A stretch of 64,000 bases of DNA from Pictodentalium vernedei (GCA_031216915.1 CM062291.1:30185023-30249022), one strand, 5' to 3'; positions 53,650 through 64,000 are shown, numbered from the stretch's first letter. The notes: generated by a model from the sequence alone, not told the origin. Numbers and translations are program-made.

Positions 53650-56467
53650 TAGAAAGCTGTATGACGGAGGGCCACCACGGATGGCGACATTATGTACACC
53701 ATACATGGTGTGGGTACATATAGAAATGGATTGGAGGAGTGTCTAATTTGATGGATAAAGGGTTATTATCTCCGGATCAAATTATCAGATTTACATAAAA
53801 AACTATACAGCACAGCACACCAGTAACCTGAATAAATATATAACGTAACATGACAATCGGATTGATATTTTTTGAGTTATCTCATGCCAAAGGGATTGGA
53901 GGAATTTTCAATTTGAAGGATAAAGGGTTAATATCTCGGGATCAAATTATCAGATTAACACCAAAAACTATACAGCTCAGCACATCAGTAACCTGAACAC
54001 AATTATAAAGTAACTTGATAATCCAAGCAATATTTTTCAGGTTATCAAATGCCAAAGGGATTGGAGGAATTTTCAATTTGAAGGATAAAGGGTTAATATC
54101 TCAGGACAGGCCTCGAAATAAGAGGCGAACGCTCGTACCGTTCACCTATCGGTTACGCAGATTTGTTTTCAGGCGAACGCTCGATCGGTTAACCAAAAAT
54201 CGCGTCGATGGCCGACGAAGTTAGTTGTTCCTGGATGAGAAAAGTTTTCAACGTTTTTCCTCCCACTGATTTAAAAGAAGCACTGCAGTGAACAAAACTA
54301 GGACAAAATGCTCGTGCTTATCATACAGCGTGTTTCAATCATTACTGTACTTGTGGGGGTACAAATCTATAGTATTAGCGGTACTGAAGATCTGCAGTAC
54401 CAACTCACGGCACCCTGTGGCTCTCGAAACAATTAATTTGTTTCGATTCTGAGAAAGACGATTGTCTGTTACAGCTAAAGGGAGCTAACTGCTTTGTTAA
54501 TACATTTACCGCATGTGAGGTTTTAACCCGCGCACTGTGCGAAGCTAAAAAAAAAGTCTTCAATACAATAAAAAGGAGACATATTGAAAACCAAATGAGC
54601 TGTTGTTAATTATTTGCATTCCACCCCTTTTTACCCTACCAATCCATGATAAAAATTTTCAAACACATTATGGAAACGTCTTTTATTCACCAATGCTGAC
54701 TTCTTGTTTACGAGCTTATTCCATTTGAATAAACAGCCAGCATGGATGTGAACATGGGTTTTTCCAAATGATTTCGAACACTGTGGCACAAATGAAGTTT
54801 TAGTTTGGAATTTTGGATTACATTCTCCGGATTCCGAAATGTAGTAGCACTGGAAGGTAGATACGATTTACATTTATTTCTTTTCCAATGTTAATCAGAG
54901 ACTGCCAATGCAACTCCCATGCCCTAAAGTTCAATGTATTCGTAATACAGACGTCCATCGACTGTATAACAGTATTTGAACCCATCCCCACACAATTGCC
55001 CAATTCCCACTCCCAGTTTGAGATAAATGTGTTTGGGTTTCTGAAATAATAAGCCATGCAGTAAAATAAACAATTAAAATTCTTTAATTTTCATTAGACA
55101 CAAAAATCATATAAAGCAAAGAACAACAAATGTTAATGCATGCACACATGAATGTGCATGTGTTGGGGGGGGGGGGCGTGTGTATGTACCTGTTTTGTAC
55201 TTCGCCTGCCTTGTGTCTAAATGGCAAACTAATTTGGGAGGAACTGTAGTTGGGTATGTCAGAAGCTTTGTCAGTATTAATACTTTTAATGCAATGGTTA
55301 GCCAAGAGGTTTATGAAAAAAATCTAGGCAACCGATCAACCGGTTAACCATTGTCAAATGAGGCAACCTGCTGGAAGGTTTATCAAAATCTTGTTATTTC
55401 GAGGCCTGTCAGGATTAAAATAACAGATTTACACCAAAAACTATACAGCTCGGTACATCAGTAACCTGAACACAAATATAAAGTAACTTGACAATCCAAG
55501 CAATATTTTTCAAGTTATCGAATGCCAAAGGGATTGGAGGAATTTTCAATTTGAAGGATAAAGGGTTAATATCTCAGGATCAAATTATCCAATTTACACC
55601 AAAAACTATACAGCTCGGCACATCAGTAACCTGAACACAAATATAAAGTAACTTGACAATCCACGCAATATTTTTCAAGTTATCGAATGCCAAAGGGATT
55701 GTAGGAATTTTCAACTTGAAGGATAAAGGGTTAATATCTCAGGATTAAATTATCAGATTTACACCAAAAACTATACAGCTCGGCACATCAGTAACCTGAA
55801 CACAAATATAAAGTAACTTGACAATCCAAGCAATATTTTTCAAGTTATCAAATGCCAAAGGGATTGGAGAAATTTTCAATTTGAAGGATAAAGGGTTAAT
55901 ATCTCGGGATCAAATCATCAGATTTACACTAAAAACTATACAGCTCGGCACATCAGTAACCTGAACACAAATATAAAGTAACTAGACAATCCAAGCAATA
56001 TTTTTCAAGTTATCGAATGCCAAAAGGATTGGAGGAATTTTCAATTTGAAAGATAAAGAATTAATATCTCAGGATCAAATTATCAGATTTACACCAAAAA
56101 CTATACAGCTCGGCAAATCAGTAACCTGAAAACAAATATAAAGTAACTAGACAATCCAAGCAATAATTTTCAAGTTATCGAATGCCAAAGGGATTGGAGG
56201 AATTTTTAATTTGAAGGATAAAGGGTTAATATCTCAGAATCAAATTATCCGATTTACACCAAAAACTATACAGCTCGGCACATCAGTAACCTGAACACAA
56301 ATGCAAAGTAACTTGACAATCCAAGCAATATTTTTCAAGTTATCGAATGCCAAAGAAATGGATACGGACGCCGGACGGACAGACGGACGGACAAAGGATG
56401 GACGAACGACGGAGGTCACCCCGGATGCCGGCATTATGTGTACCATACATAGTATGGGTACACATAA
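53650..56467 (+). mobile_element. Pearl/Helentron-like element: 165-bp tandem array
   Basis: The word aaagggttaat recurs at exactly 165-bp steps (53757, 53922, 54087; then 55560, 55725, 55890 and onward). Units share acaccaaaaactatacagct, cacatcagtaacctgaacac and gccaaagggattggagg. The array ends in an ACGG-rich stretch (56366-56400), then ggatgccggcattatgtgta and a hairpin gtaccatac/gtatgggtac at 56440-56462. The same tail block also precedes the first unit (53660-53722), as if two elements were joined head to tail. Tandem core plus ACGG microsatellite plus 3' hairpin is the plan of pearl/DINE-type Helentrons. No Rep-helicase gene. Confidence 0.7.
54107..55408. mobile_element. 1.3-kb element with CAGGCCTCGAAATAA ends, 6-bp duplication
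   Basis: Inverted ends CAGGCCTCGAAATAA and TTATTTCGAGGCCTG; tcagga lies flush on both sides (54101-54106, 55409-55414). Removing the element and one tcagga restores the 165-bp unit exactly, so the boundaries and 6-bp duplication are secure. Subterminal words gcgaacgctcg (twice) and cggttaacc. No transposase. 6-bp duplications occur in some hAT and Dada elements; superfamily open. Confidence 0.85.
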
Positions 56468-56587
56468 TAATAATTAACATGATTATCTCCGGGAATTCAA
56501 CAATGGTAGTCACACATATTCACTCTGCTTGGTGAAATTTGATGACGGAACTACAAATCACTCAAGAGTCATTTCAATAAAAACATC

Positions 56588-56838
56588 TTAACCCTTTTCC
56601 TAACATGAAAAGCAGATCACACTTGCAAACAAAATTACTGAATAACTAATTTTTTTTCATTTTTGCATCAGAAATGTAGCTTATGACACTCATTGGAACG
56701 ATCTCAATGAGCTCGTTCCAATGAGGGGTCATAAGCTATGTTTTTAAGGCAAGAAATCAAAAAAATAATGAAAAACTGAAAGGCAATTTTGTGAATAGTG
56801 CCGCCCGGTTTTGGGCATTACACTGGGTAAAGGCTCAA
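56588..56838 (-). mobile_element. piggyBac-like MITE, family 1, older copy
   Basis: Left TTAACCCTTTTCCTAAC; right TTAA decayed (ggctcaa). Palindrome core cattggaacgatctc / gagctcgttccaatg. Confidence 0.78.
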
Positions 56839-57220
56839 ATCTGGATGATGAATTGAGGAAATCTCGATGATTTTTTACTTGTGGCCATCAGCGAGGGCCG
56901 ATCCCACACCTCTGACTACCGATTGTCAACCAATGGGTGCTTACTGATTGATGGCTGATTGTATCCAATTAGCCACCCCATCACTAACTTATATAGTGTA
57001 AATAGCTTTCAGATCAGGTCAGTTGTATTAAAATAATCATATAACAACATATTTAATCTTATTTTAAAAATATAGTGCATAAATAGGCCATTTTAAGGGA
57101 TCTATGCCAGTCTGGTGTTTGACGGAACCTCCAGTGTTAAGAGTGACTAGTAGTAGGGACCATGATAAAGCATTCTATCAGTACAAGCTAATCTAAAAAA
57201 AAAAATGCGGAGTTGTTTGA
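56839..57220. other. No recognised feature
   Basis: The words gaccatgataaagcattcta (57160) and gtccatgatagagcattcta (57651) make an approximate repeat on either side of the SINE at 57232. Confidence 0.4.
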
Positions 57221-57231
57221 TTTATTTATTT

Positions 57232-57603
57232 TTAAGGTTTAACGACACATTAACAGCCAAGGTCATATTGTGTCGGTGACAGTTTTACGGGTGGAGGAAG
57301 CCAGAATACCCAGAGAGAACCACCGAGCAGCTGTCAGCTCCCTAACATCATAACTCTGCACTGCACGACAGGCAGGGTTAGATTGGTTGAAGACATGTGC
57401 ACCATCGATGTGCAGCATGCCGTAGTACACAGCATCACCGAGCCCCCCAAGTGGACAATCGGGGTGAAGTTCCTTGCCCAAGGACACGATGCAGGAGTTG
57501 AATCAATCGCTCAGATGGTCACCCATCCAAGGACTATCTGACTCAAGGTTGCTTAACTTCGGTATCTGACGGGAACTGGTTACCACAACTCCACCGCACC
57601 CCC
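57232..57603 (-). mobile_element. SINE with 5S rRNA-type head, diverged
   Basis: 11-bp duplication agttgtttgat / agttgttcgat (57221-57231, 57604-57614; one mismatch). Minus-strand 5S-type head (accgaagttaagcaacctt) plus shared body and the second tail type (ggtttaacgacac). More diverged than the one at 38351. Confidence 0.85.
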
Positions 57604-57614
57604 AGTTGTTCGAT

Positions 57615-58108
57615 CAAGGGGATGTGGTGTTAAGAATGACCAATAGGAGGGTCCATGATAGAGCATTCTACCTGAACAAGCAAAACTTAATGAAAGTGTC
57701 AATGACGCATTAGCTCAACTTGACAAACTTCAACTTGGTAAGTTATAAATGAAATGGCAAAATTGAAGATCATTGGTACCAATGTTATTTGATGAAATTT
57801 CAACATAACAGCATTGTGTGTGCACGTCATAGTAATCCATGCATTTTTAAATGAAAACTGTAAGACTGGCTAAAGGAAGAATGTTGATACACAAATGCAG
57901 TATGTTCAGAGGTTATTGTAAATGGCAACTTTTTTCACAGAAATGAATGCTAATCAATAGCTATTATCGAAAGGTCTTGCCTAATGAGCACACCAAGTTC
58001 AAAAACAATCCTAAGATAAATGTGGCCTGTAGGCCATGTCAAAGAATGTTGATGAAGGAAATGATCATTCACATGAAATGTGAAGGTCTGGAATAAATAC
58101 AAACTACC
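57615..58108. other. No recognised feature
   Basis: AT-rich; no coding signal. Confidence 0.4.
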
Positions 58109-58262
58109 TTAATCCTTTACCTAACGAATTGGCCACATCTGCCCTCGTAATTCACAAATTGTGTACATGTAGTTAAACATTTTTTTTTGCAAAATATTTC
58201 AATAAAACCGTATCATGTGACCACTCATTGGAATGAGCTTGTTGAGTTCATTCCAATAAGGG
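58109..58262. mobile_element. piggyBac-like MITE family 2, truncated
   Basis: TTAATCCTTTACCTAACGAA start and the gaatgagcttgttgagttca core; the right half is missing and replaced by a gataacccgg/gggacaaccc tandem stretch (58281-58335). Confidence 0.65.
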
Positions 58263-58395
58263 AGTGAGTGTGTGGGGAATGGGATAACCCGGCCCAAGCC
58301 AGGTGGGACAACCCACCCCGGGACAACCCGCCCCAATTTTTCTTGACTGTGATATTGGACTAGGATTGGATTCAGAGTACTAATAATCTGCCATT

Positions 58396-58655
58396 TGACT
58401 GTCAATTATGATTGTATTATAAGTAGTAACACGTGAATAATTCAGAATGAATTATTCACCTGTTATTACTTATAATACGATCATAATTAAGAAATAGTGC
58501 CGGGATATAAAGGACAACCTGACTGTCATCTGAATTATGATTGTATTATAAGTAGTAACACGTAAATAATTCAGAATGAATTATTAACCTGTTATTACTT
58601 ATAATACAATCATAATTAAGAAATACACGGCGGGATATAAAGGACAACCTTGAGG
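58396..58655. repeat. Tandem pair of palindromes, about 123-bp unit
   Basis: Each unit is a fold-back (aattatgattgtattataag...cttataata(c/a)(g/a)atcataatt) followed by cgggatataaaggacaacct. Units start at 58396 and 58519 and differ at only a few bases. Confidence 0.85.
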
Positions 58656-58698
58656 TCTATGGGTGTTAATAAACAACAAGAACTTTAAAATTGATGAA

Positions 58699-58704
58699 TT
58701 TATT
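58699..58704 (-). promoter_or_regulatory. Candidate poly(A) signal for the minus-strand gene
   Basis: AATAAA on the minus strand, about 118 bp past the stop at 58822. Position fits a 3' UTR; AT-richness makes chance occurrence likely. Confidence 0.3.
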
Positions 58705-58821
58705 AATTAACATCTAATAAAAACCAAAATACATCAACAAAAAATAACAATACAATAATATGTTGGAACATGAAATGAATGATCAATAATTAACAATGAA
58801 TAATAATTAAAAAGAGTTTTT

Positions 58822-59796
58822 TCATTCGGTGCCAGTTTCTGTGTTGCTTTGGCTTCTGGGATTCAGTACGCGCTTCTTTGTGGCATACAGCGCTCCACAT
58901 CTCTTCAAAAAGTTGGTGGTGGACATTCTTGGAGGATTGGCCATGTAATCATCCCAATATTCTTGAATTTTCTTTGCCTGCAAAGTGTACCTCATTCTGG
59001 TGTCAGTCTCTAAGTCGTCTGCAGACACTCTCAGACTGACTGCTTCTGTTTCCTTCATGAGGGCTGGAACAAGTTTATAAAAATGCAGGTCGCTCCCCAG
59101 ACAATTGATACGTCGGTGCCAGGCTGAAAGATGTCTATGTGGAAGGTCGAATTCAGCATTTAATTCTGATGTCAGTGTGGGTGTCTCATCTGTTGTAGTG
59201 GTACCTGTGGGTGTCTCATCTGTTGTAGTGGTACCTGTGGGTGTCTCATCTGTTGTAGTGGTACCTGTGGGTGTCTCATCTGTTGTAGTGGTACCTGTGG
59301 ATGTCTCATCTGTTGTAGTGGTATCTGTGGACGTCTCATCTGTTGTAGTGGTACCTGTGGGTGTCTCATCTGTTGTAGTGGTACCTGTGGGTGTCTCATT
59401 TGTTGTAGTGGTATCTGTGGATGTCTCATCTGTTGTAGTGGTATCTGTGGATGTCTCATCTGTTATAGTGGTATCTGTGGATGTTTCATCTGTTGTAGTA
59501 GTATCTGTGGACGTCTCATCTGTTGTAGTGGTACCTGTGGGTGTCTCATCTGTTGTAGTGGTACCTGTGGATGTCTCATCTGTTGTAGTGGTACCTGTGG
59601 GTGTCTCATCTGTTGTAGTGGTATCTGTGGGTGTCTCATCTGTTGTAGTGGTACCTGTGGGTGTCTCATCTGTTGTAGTGGTATCTGTGGATGTCTCATC
59701 TGTTGTAGTGGTATCTGTGGAGTATGGATGTCTCATCTGTTGTAGTGGTACCTGTGGGTGTCTCATCTGTTGTAGTGGTATCTGTGGATGTCTCAT
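58822..59796 (-). CDS. MULE-like transposase C-terminus fused in frame to a TDTTTTDETS repeat
   Basis: The last 116 codons (58822-59170) are non-repetitive: HRHLSAWHRRINCLGSDLHF, YKLVPALMKETEAVSL, KKIQEYWDDYMA and NFLKRCGALYATKK. This matches what I know of the C-terminal region of Mutator-like transposases (the NN.VE.WHRR.N segment, then F..L...L..E, then W..Y, then FL..CG.LY). Upstream, the same frame reads ten-residue units T(D/G)TTTTDET(S/P) without interruption to about 59720, where a 37-bp unit changes the frame. In a normal transposase this position would hold the DDE catalytic and zinc-finger parts, and none of these are visible. It could be a dead transposon gene invaded by a minisatellite, or the last exon of a host gene with a Thr/Asp/Glu-rich stalk. 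The C-terminal frame is clean, with no stop or frameshift over 350 bp. Start unknown. Confidence 0.6.
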   Translation of the reverse strand: MRHPQIPLQQMRHPQVPLQQMRHPYSTDTTTTDETSTDTTTTDETPTGTTTTDETPTDTTTTDETPTGTTTTDETSTGTTTTDETPTGTTTTDETSTDTTTTDETSTDTTITDETSTDTTTTDETSTDTTTTNETPTGTTTTDETPTGTTTTDETSTDTTTTDETSTGTTTTDETPTGTTTTDETPTGTTTTDETPTGTTTTDETPTLTSELNAEFDLPHRHLSAWHRRINCLGSDLHFYKLVPALMKETEAVSLRVSADDLETDTRMRYTLQAKKIQEYWDDYMANPPRMSTTNFLKRCGALYATKKRVLNPRSQSNTETGTE

Positions 59797-62700
59797 CTGT
59801 CGTAGTGGTATCTGTGGAGTGTGGATGTCTCATCTGTTGTAGTGGTACCTGTGGGTGTCTCATCTGTTGTAGTGGTACCTGTGGGTGTCTCATCTGTTGT
59901 AGTGGTATCTGTGGGTATCTCATCTGGTGTAGTGGTACCTGTGGATGTCTCATCTGTTGTAGTGGTATCTGTGGATGTCTCATCTGTTGTGGTGGTATCT
60001 GTGGAGTGTGGGTGTCTCATCTGTTGTAGTGGTACCTGTGGGTGTCTCATCTGTTGTAGTGGTACCTGTGGGTGTCTCATCTGTTGTAGTGGTACCTGTG
60101 GGTGTCTCATCTGTTGTAGTGGTACCTGTGGATGTCTCATCTGTTGTATTGGTACCTGTGGGTGTCTCATCTGTTGTAGTGGTATCTGTGGATGTCTCAT
60201 CTGTTGTAGTGGTATCTGTGGACGTCTCATCTGTTGTAGTGGTATCTGTGGATGTCTCATCTGTTGTAGTGGTATCTGTGGATGTCTCATCTGTTGTAGT
60301 GGTACCTATGGGTGTCTCATCTGTTGTAGTGGTACCTGTGGGTGTCTCATCTGTTGTAGTGGTACCTGTGGGTGTCTCATCTGTTGTAGTGGTATCTGTG
60401 GGTGTCTCATCTGTTGTAGTGGTACCTGTGGATGTCTCATCTGTTGTAGTGGTACCTGTGGATGTCTCATCTGTTGTAGTGGTACCTGTGGGTGTCTCAT
60501 CTGTTGTAGTGGTATCTGTGGACGTCTCATCTGTTGTAGTGGTACCTGTAGGTGTCTCATCTGTTGCAGTGGTACCTGTGGGTGTCTCATCTGTTGTAGT
60601 GGTACCTGTGGGTGTCTCATCTGTTGTAGTGGTAGCTGTGGATGTCTCATCTGTTGTAGTGGTACCTGTGGGTGTCTCATCTGTTGTAGTGGTACCTGTG
60701 GGTGTCTCATCTGTTGTATTGGTACCTGTGGGTGTCTCATCTGTTGTAGTGGTATCTGTGGATGTCTCATCTGTTGTAGTGGACCTGTAGGTGTCTCATC
60801 TGTTGTAGTTGTACCTGTGGGTGTCTCATCTGTTGTAGTGGTACCTGTGGGTGTCTCATCTGTTGTAGTGGTACATGTGGGTGTCTCATCTGTTGTAGTG
60901 GTACCTGTGGGTGTCTCATCTGTTGTAGTGGTATCTGTGGACGTCTCATCTGTTGTAGTGGTATCTGTGGATGTCTCATCTCTTGTAGTGGTATCTGTGG
61001 GTGTCTCATCTGTTGTAGTGGTATCTGTGGACGTCTCATCTGTTGTAGTGGTATCTGTGGATGTCTCATCTCTTGTAGTGGTATCTGTGGGTGTCTCATC
61101 TGTTGTAGTGGTATCTGTGGATGTCTCATCTGTTGTAGTGGTACCTGTGGGTGTCTCATCTGTTGTAGTGGTACCTGTGGGTGTCTCATCTATTGTAGTG
61201 GTACCTGTGGATGTCTCATCTGTTGTAGTGGTATCTGTGGGTGTCTCATCTGTTGTAGTGGTATCTGTGGGCATCTCATCTGTTGTAGTGGTATCTGTGG
61301 ACGTCTCATCTGTTGTAGTGGTATCTGTGGACGTCTCATCTGTTGTAGTGGCATCTGTGGATGTCTCATCTGTTGTAGTGGTACCTGTGGGTGTCTCATC
61401 TGTTGTAGTGGTATCTGTGGACGTCTCATCTGTTGTAGTGGTATATGTGGGTGTCTCATCTGTTGTAGTGGTATCTGTGGATGTCTCATCTGTTGTAGTG
61501 GTATCTGTGGACGTCTCATCTGTTGTAGTGGTATCTGTGGACGTCTCATCTGTTGTAGTGGTACCTGTGGGTGTCTCATCTGTTGTAGTGGTATCTGTGG
61601 ATGTCTCATCTGTTGTAGTGGTATCTGTGGACGTCTCATCTGTTGTAGTGGTATCTGTGGACGTCTCATCTGTTGTAGTGGTATCTGTGGATGTCTCATC
61701 TGTTGTAGTGGTATCTGTGGATGTCTCATCTGTTGTAGTGGGATCTGTGGGTGTCTCATCTGTTGTAGTGGTATCTGTGGATGTCTCATCTGTTGTAGTG
61801 GTACCTGTGGGTGTCTCATCTGTTGTAGTGGTATCTGTGGACGTCTCGTCTGGTGTGGTGGTACCTGTGGGTGTCTCATCTGTTGTAGTGGTATCTGTGG
61901 ATGTCTCATCTGTTGTAGTGGTACCTGTGGAGTGTGGATGTCTCATCTGTTGTAGTGGTACCTGTGGGTGTCTCATCTGTTGTAGTGGTACCTGTGGGTG
62001 TCTCATCTATTGTAGTGGTACCTGTGGATGTCTCATCTGTTGTAGTGGTATCTGTGGATGTCTCATCTGTTGTAGTGGTACCTGTGGGTGTCTCATCTGT
62101 TGTAGTGGTATCTGTGGGTGTCTCATCTGTTGTAGTGGTACCTGTGGGTGTCTCATCTGTTGTAGTTGTACCTGTGGGTGTCTCATCTGTTGTAGTGGTA
62201 CCTGTGGATGTCTCATCTGTTGTAGTGGTATCTGTGGGTGTCTCATCTGTTGTAGTTGTACCTGTGGGTGTCTCATCTGTTGTAGTGGTACCTGTGGGTG
62301 TCTCATCTGTTGTAGTGGTATCTGTGGGTGTCTCATCTGGTGTAGTGGTACCTGTGGGTGTCTCATCTCTTGTAGTGGTATCTGTGGATGTCTCATCTGT
62401 TGTAGTGGCATCTGTGGATGTCTCATCTGTTGTAGTGGTATCTGTGGATGTCTCATCTGTTGTGGTGGTATCTGTGGAGTGTGGGTGTCTCATCTGTTGT
62501 AGTGGTACCTGTGGGTGTCTCATCTGTTGTAGTGGTACCTGTGGGTGTCTCATCTGTTGTAGTGGTACCTGTGGGTGTCTCATCTGTTGTAGTGGTACCT
62601 GTGGATGTCTCATCTGTTGTATTGGTACCTGTGGGTGTCTCATCTGTTGTAGTGGTATCTGTGGATGTCTCATCTGTTGTAGTGGTACCTGTGGGTGTCT

Positions 62701-64000
62701 CATCTGTTGTAGTGGTATCTGTGGATGTCTCATCTGTTGTAGTGGTATCTGTGGATGTCTCATCCGTTGTAGTGGTACCTGTGGGTGTCTCATCTGTTGT
62801 AGTGGTATCTGTGGATGTCTCATCTGTTGTAGTGGTATCCGTGGATGTCGCATCTGTTGTAGTGGTACCTGTGGGTGTCTCATCTGTTGTAGTTGTACCT
62901 GTGGGTGTCTCATCTGTTGTAGTGGTACCTGTGGGTGTCTCATCTGTTGAAGTGGTACCTGTGGGTGTCTCATCTGTTGTAGTGGTACCTGTGGGTGTCT
63001 CATCTGTTGTAGTGGTATCTGTGGACGTCTCATCTGTTGTAGTGGTATCTGTGGATGTCTCATCTCTTGTAGTGGTATCTGTGGGTGTCTCATCTGTTGT
63101 AGTGGTATCTGTGGATGTCTCATCTGTTGTAGTGGTACCTGTGGGTGTCTCATCTGTTGTAGTGGTACCTGTGGGTGTCTCATCTATTGTAGTGGTACCT
63201 GTGGATGTCTCATCTGTTGTAGTGGTATCTGTGGATGTCTCATCTGTTGTAGTGGACCTGTAGGTGTCTCATCTGTTGTAGTTGTACCTGTGGGTGTCTC
63301 ATCTGTTGTAGTGGTACCTGTGGGTGTCTCATCTGTTGTAGTGGTACATGTGGGTGTCTCATCTGTTGTAGTGGTACCTGTGGGTGTCTCATCTGTTGTA
63401 GTGGTATCTGTGGACGTCTCATCTGTTGTAGTGGTATCTGTGGATGTCTCATCTCTTGTAGTGGTATCTGTGGGTGTCTCATCTGTTGTAGTGGTATCTG
63501 TGGACGTCTCATCTGTTGTAGTGGTATCTGTGGATGTCTCATCTCTTGTAGTGGTATCTGTGGGTGTCTCATCTGTTGTAGTGGTATCTGTGGATGTCTC
63601 ATCTGTTGTAGTGGTACCTGTGGGTGTCTCATCTGTTGTAGTGGTACCTGTGGGTGTCTCATCTATTGTAGTGGTACCTGTGGATGTCTCATCTGTTGTA
63701 GTGGTATCTGTGGGTGTCTCATCTGTTGTAGTGGTATCTGTGGGCGTCTCATCTGTTGTAGTGGTATCTGTGGACGTCTCATCTGTTGTAGTGGTATCTG
63801 TGGACGTCTCATCTGTTGTAGTGGCATCTGTGGATGTCTCATCTGTTGTAGTGGTACCTGTGGGTGTCTCATCTGTTGTAGTGGTATCTGTGGACGTCTC
63901 ATCTGTTGTAGTGGTATATGTGGGTGTCTCATCTGTTGTAGTGGTATCTGTGGACGTCTCATCTGTTGTAGTGGTATCTGTGGACGTCTCATCTGTTGTA
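59171..64000. repeat. 30-bp minisatellite, about 160 units, runs off the window
   Basis: Unit gtgtctcatctgttgtag plus tggtacctgtgg. Main variants are acc/atc (codes G or D on the minus strand), ggtg/gatg/gacg. Five units are 37 bp long through an extra agt(a/g)tgg (59721, 59818, 60005, 61931, 62478) and two are 29 bp (near 60781, 63254). Rare variants (ttgtattgg at 60144 and 62617; the 29-bp unit; tctattg at 61191 and 63664) recur exactly 2,473 bp apart, a higher-order repeat of 82 units. Long open frames on both strands here follow from a unit length divisible by three. Confidence 0.97.

Noticed and set aside
53650-56467. Centromeric satellite
   Set aside because: Only a few units, with a defined ACGG-rich and hairpin tail; fits a mobile element better.
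59821-62502. Long plus-strand open frame of 893 residues (VSSVVVVPVG / CGCLICCSGT repeats)
   Set aside because: A product of a 30-bp repeat with no stop in that frame. The non-repetitive flank (58822-59170) is coding-like only on the minus strand.
59171-64000. CRISPR array
   Set aside because: Direct repeats have no unique spacers, and the setting is eukaryotic.
1-64000. Retroviral, LTR-element or Polinton fossils
   Set aside because: No LTR pairs, capsid, protease, integrase or packaging signals were recognised anywhere in the window.

Overview
This is animal nuclear DNA that is AT-rich, has almost no host coding sequence, and is packed with transposable elements. No bacterial operon, rRNA or tRNA gene, CRISPR array, retrovirus or LTR element, or Polinton was recognised. 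The kinds of element point to an invertebrate, probably marine: SINEs with tRNA-type and 5S rRNA-type heads and AATAAA-repeat tails, TTAA-flanked piggyBac-like MITEs, a two-gene PIF/Harbinger transposon, Tc1/mariner, hAT and MULE relics, and a pearl/Helentron-like tandem array ending in an ACGG-rich stretch. A mollusc would fit the pearl-like element, but the species cannot be fixed from the sequence alone.

Layout. 1-1.7 kb: an old dispersed repeat (second copy at 9.8-10.1 kb) broken by a piggyBac-like MITE and a hAT-like insert. 1.70-8.56 kb: a four-level nest, in which a small TA-flanked MITE is split by a hAT element (perfect 8-bp target duplication), which is split by a 5.1-kb PIF/Harbinger element, which carries smaller palindromic inserts. 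The Harbinger keeps both of its genes: a DDE transposase with one in-frame stop and a Myb/SANT-like partner on the opposite strand. 8.6-30 kb: MITEs, hairpins, a 718-bp tandem duplication, a 158-bp tandem array, several SINEs and two copies of a TAGT-ended hAT family. 30-32 kb: a fold-back mariner made of two inverted copies of a transposase C-terminus, sitting inside a tandem duplication. 33-43 kb: long hairpins and a SINE cluster. 43-50 kb: a hAT element with a clean 8-bp duplication, a Tc1 transposase relic, and a 156-bp tandem array that grew from the end of a piggyBac-like MITE. 50-53 kb: a possible LINE fragment and an assembly gap. 53.6-56.5 kb: a pearl/Helentron-like array of 165-bp units interrupted by a 1.3-kb element. 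58.8-64 kb: a MULE-like transposase C-terminus on the minus strand, joined in frame to a 30-bp minisatellite of about 160 units that runs off the window and has a 2,473-bp higher-order period.

The genes do not form a pathway. The only ones that would act together are the two Harbinger proteins, which in this superfamily are both needed for transposition. The most useful features are well-dated insertions (nests, duplications, filled and empty sites) and cases where mobile-element ends have become tandem repeats or chimeric SINEs. I did not find convincing evidence of a new functional system.
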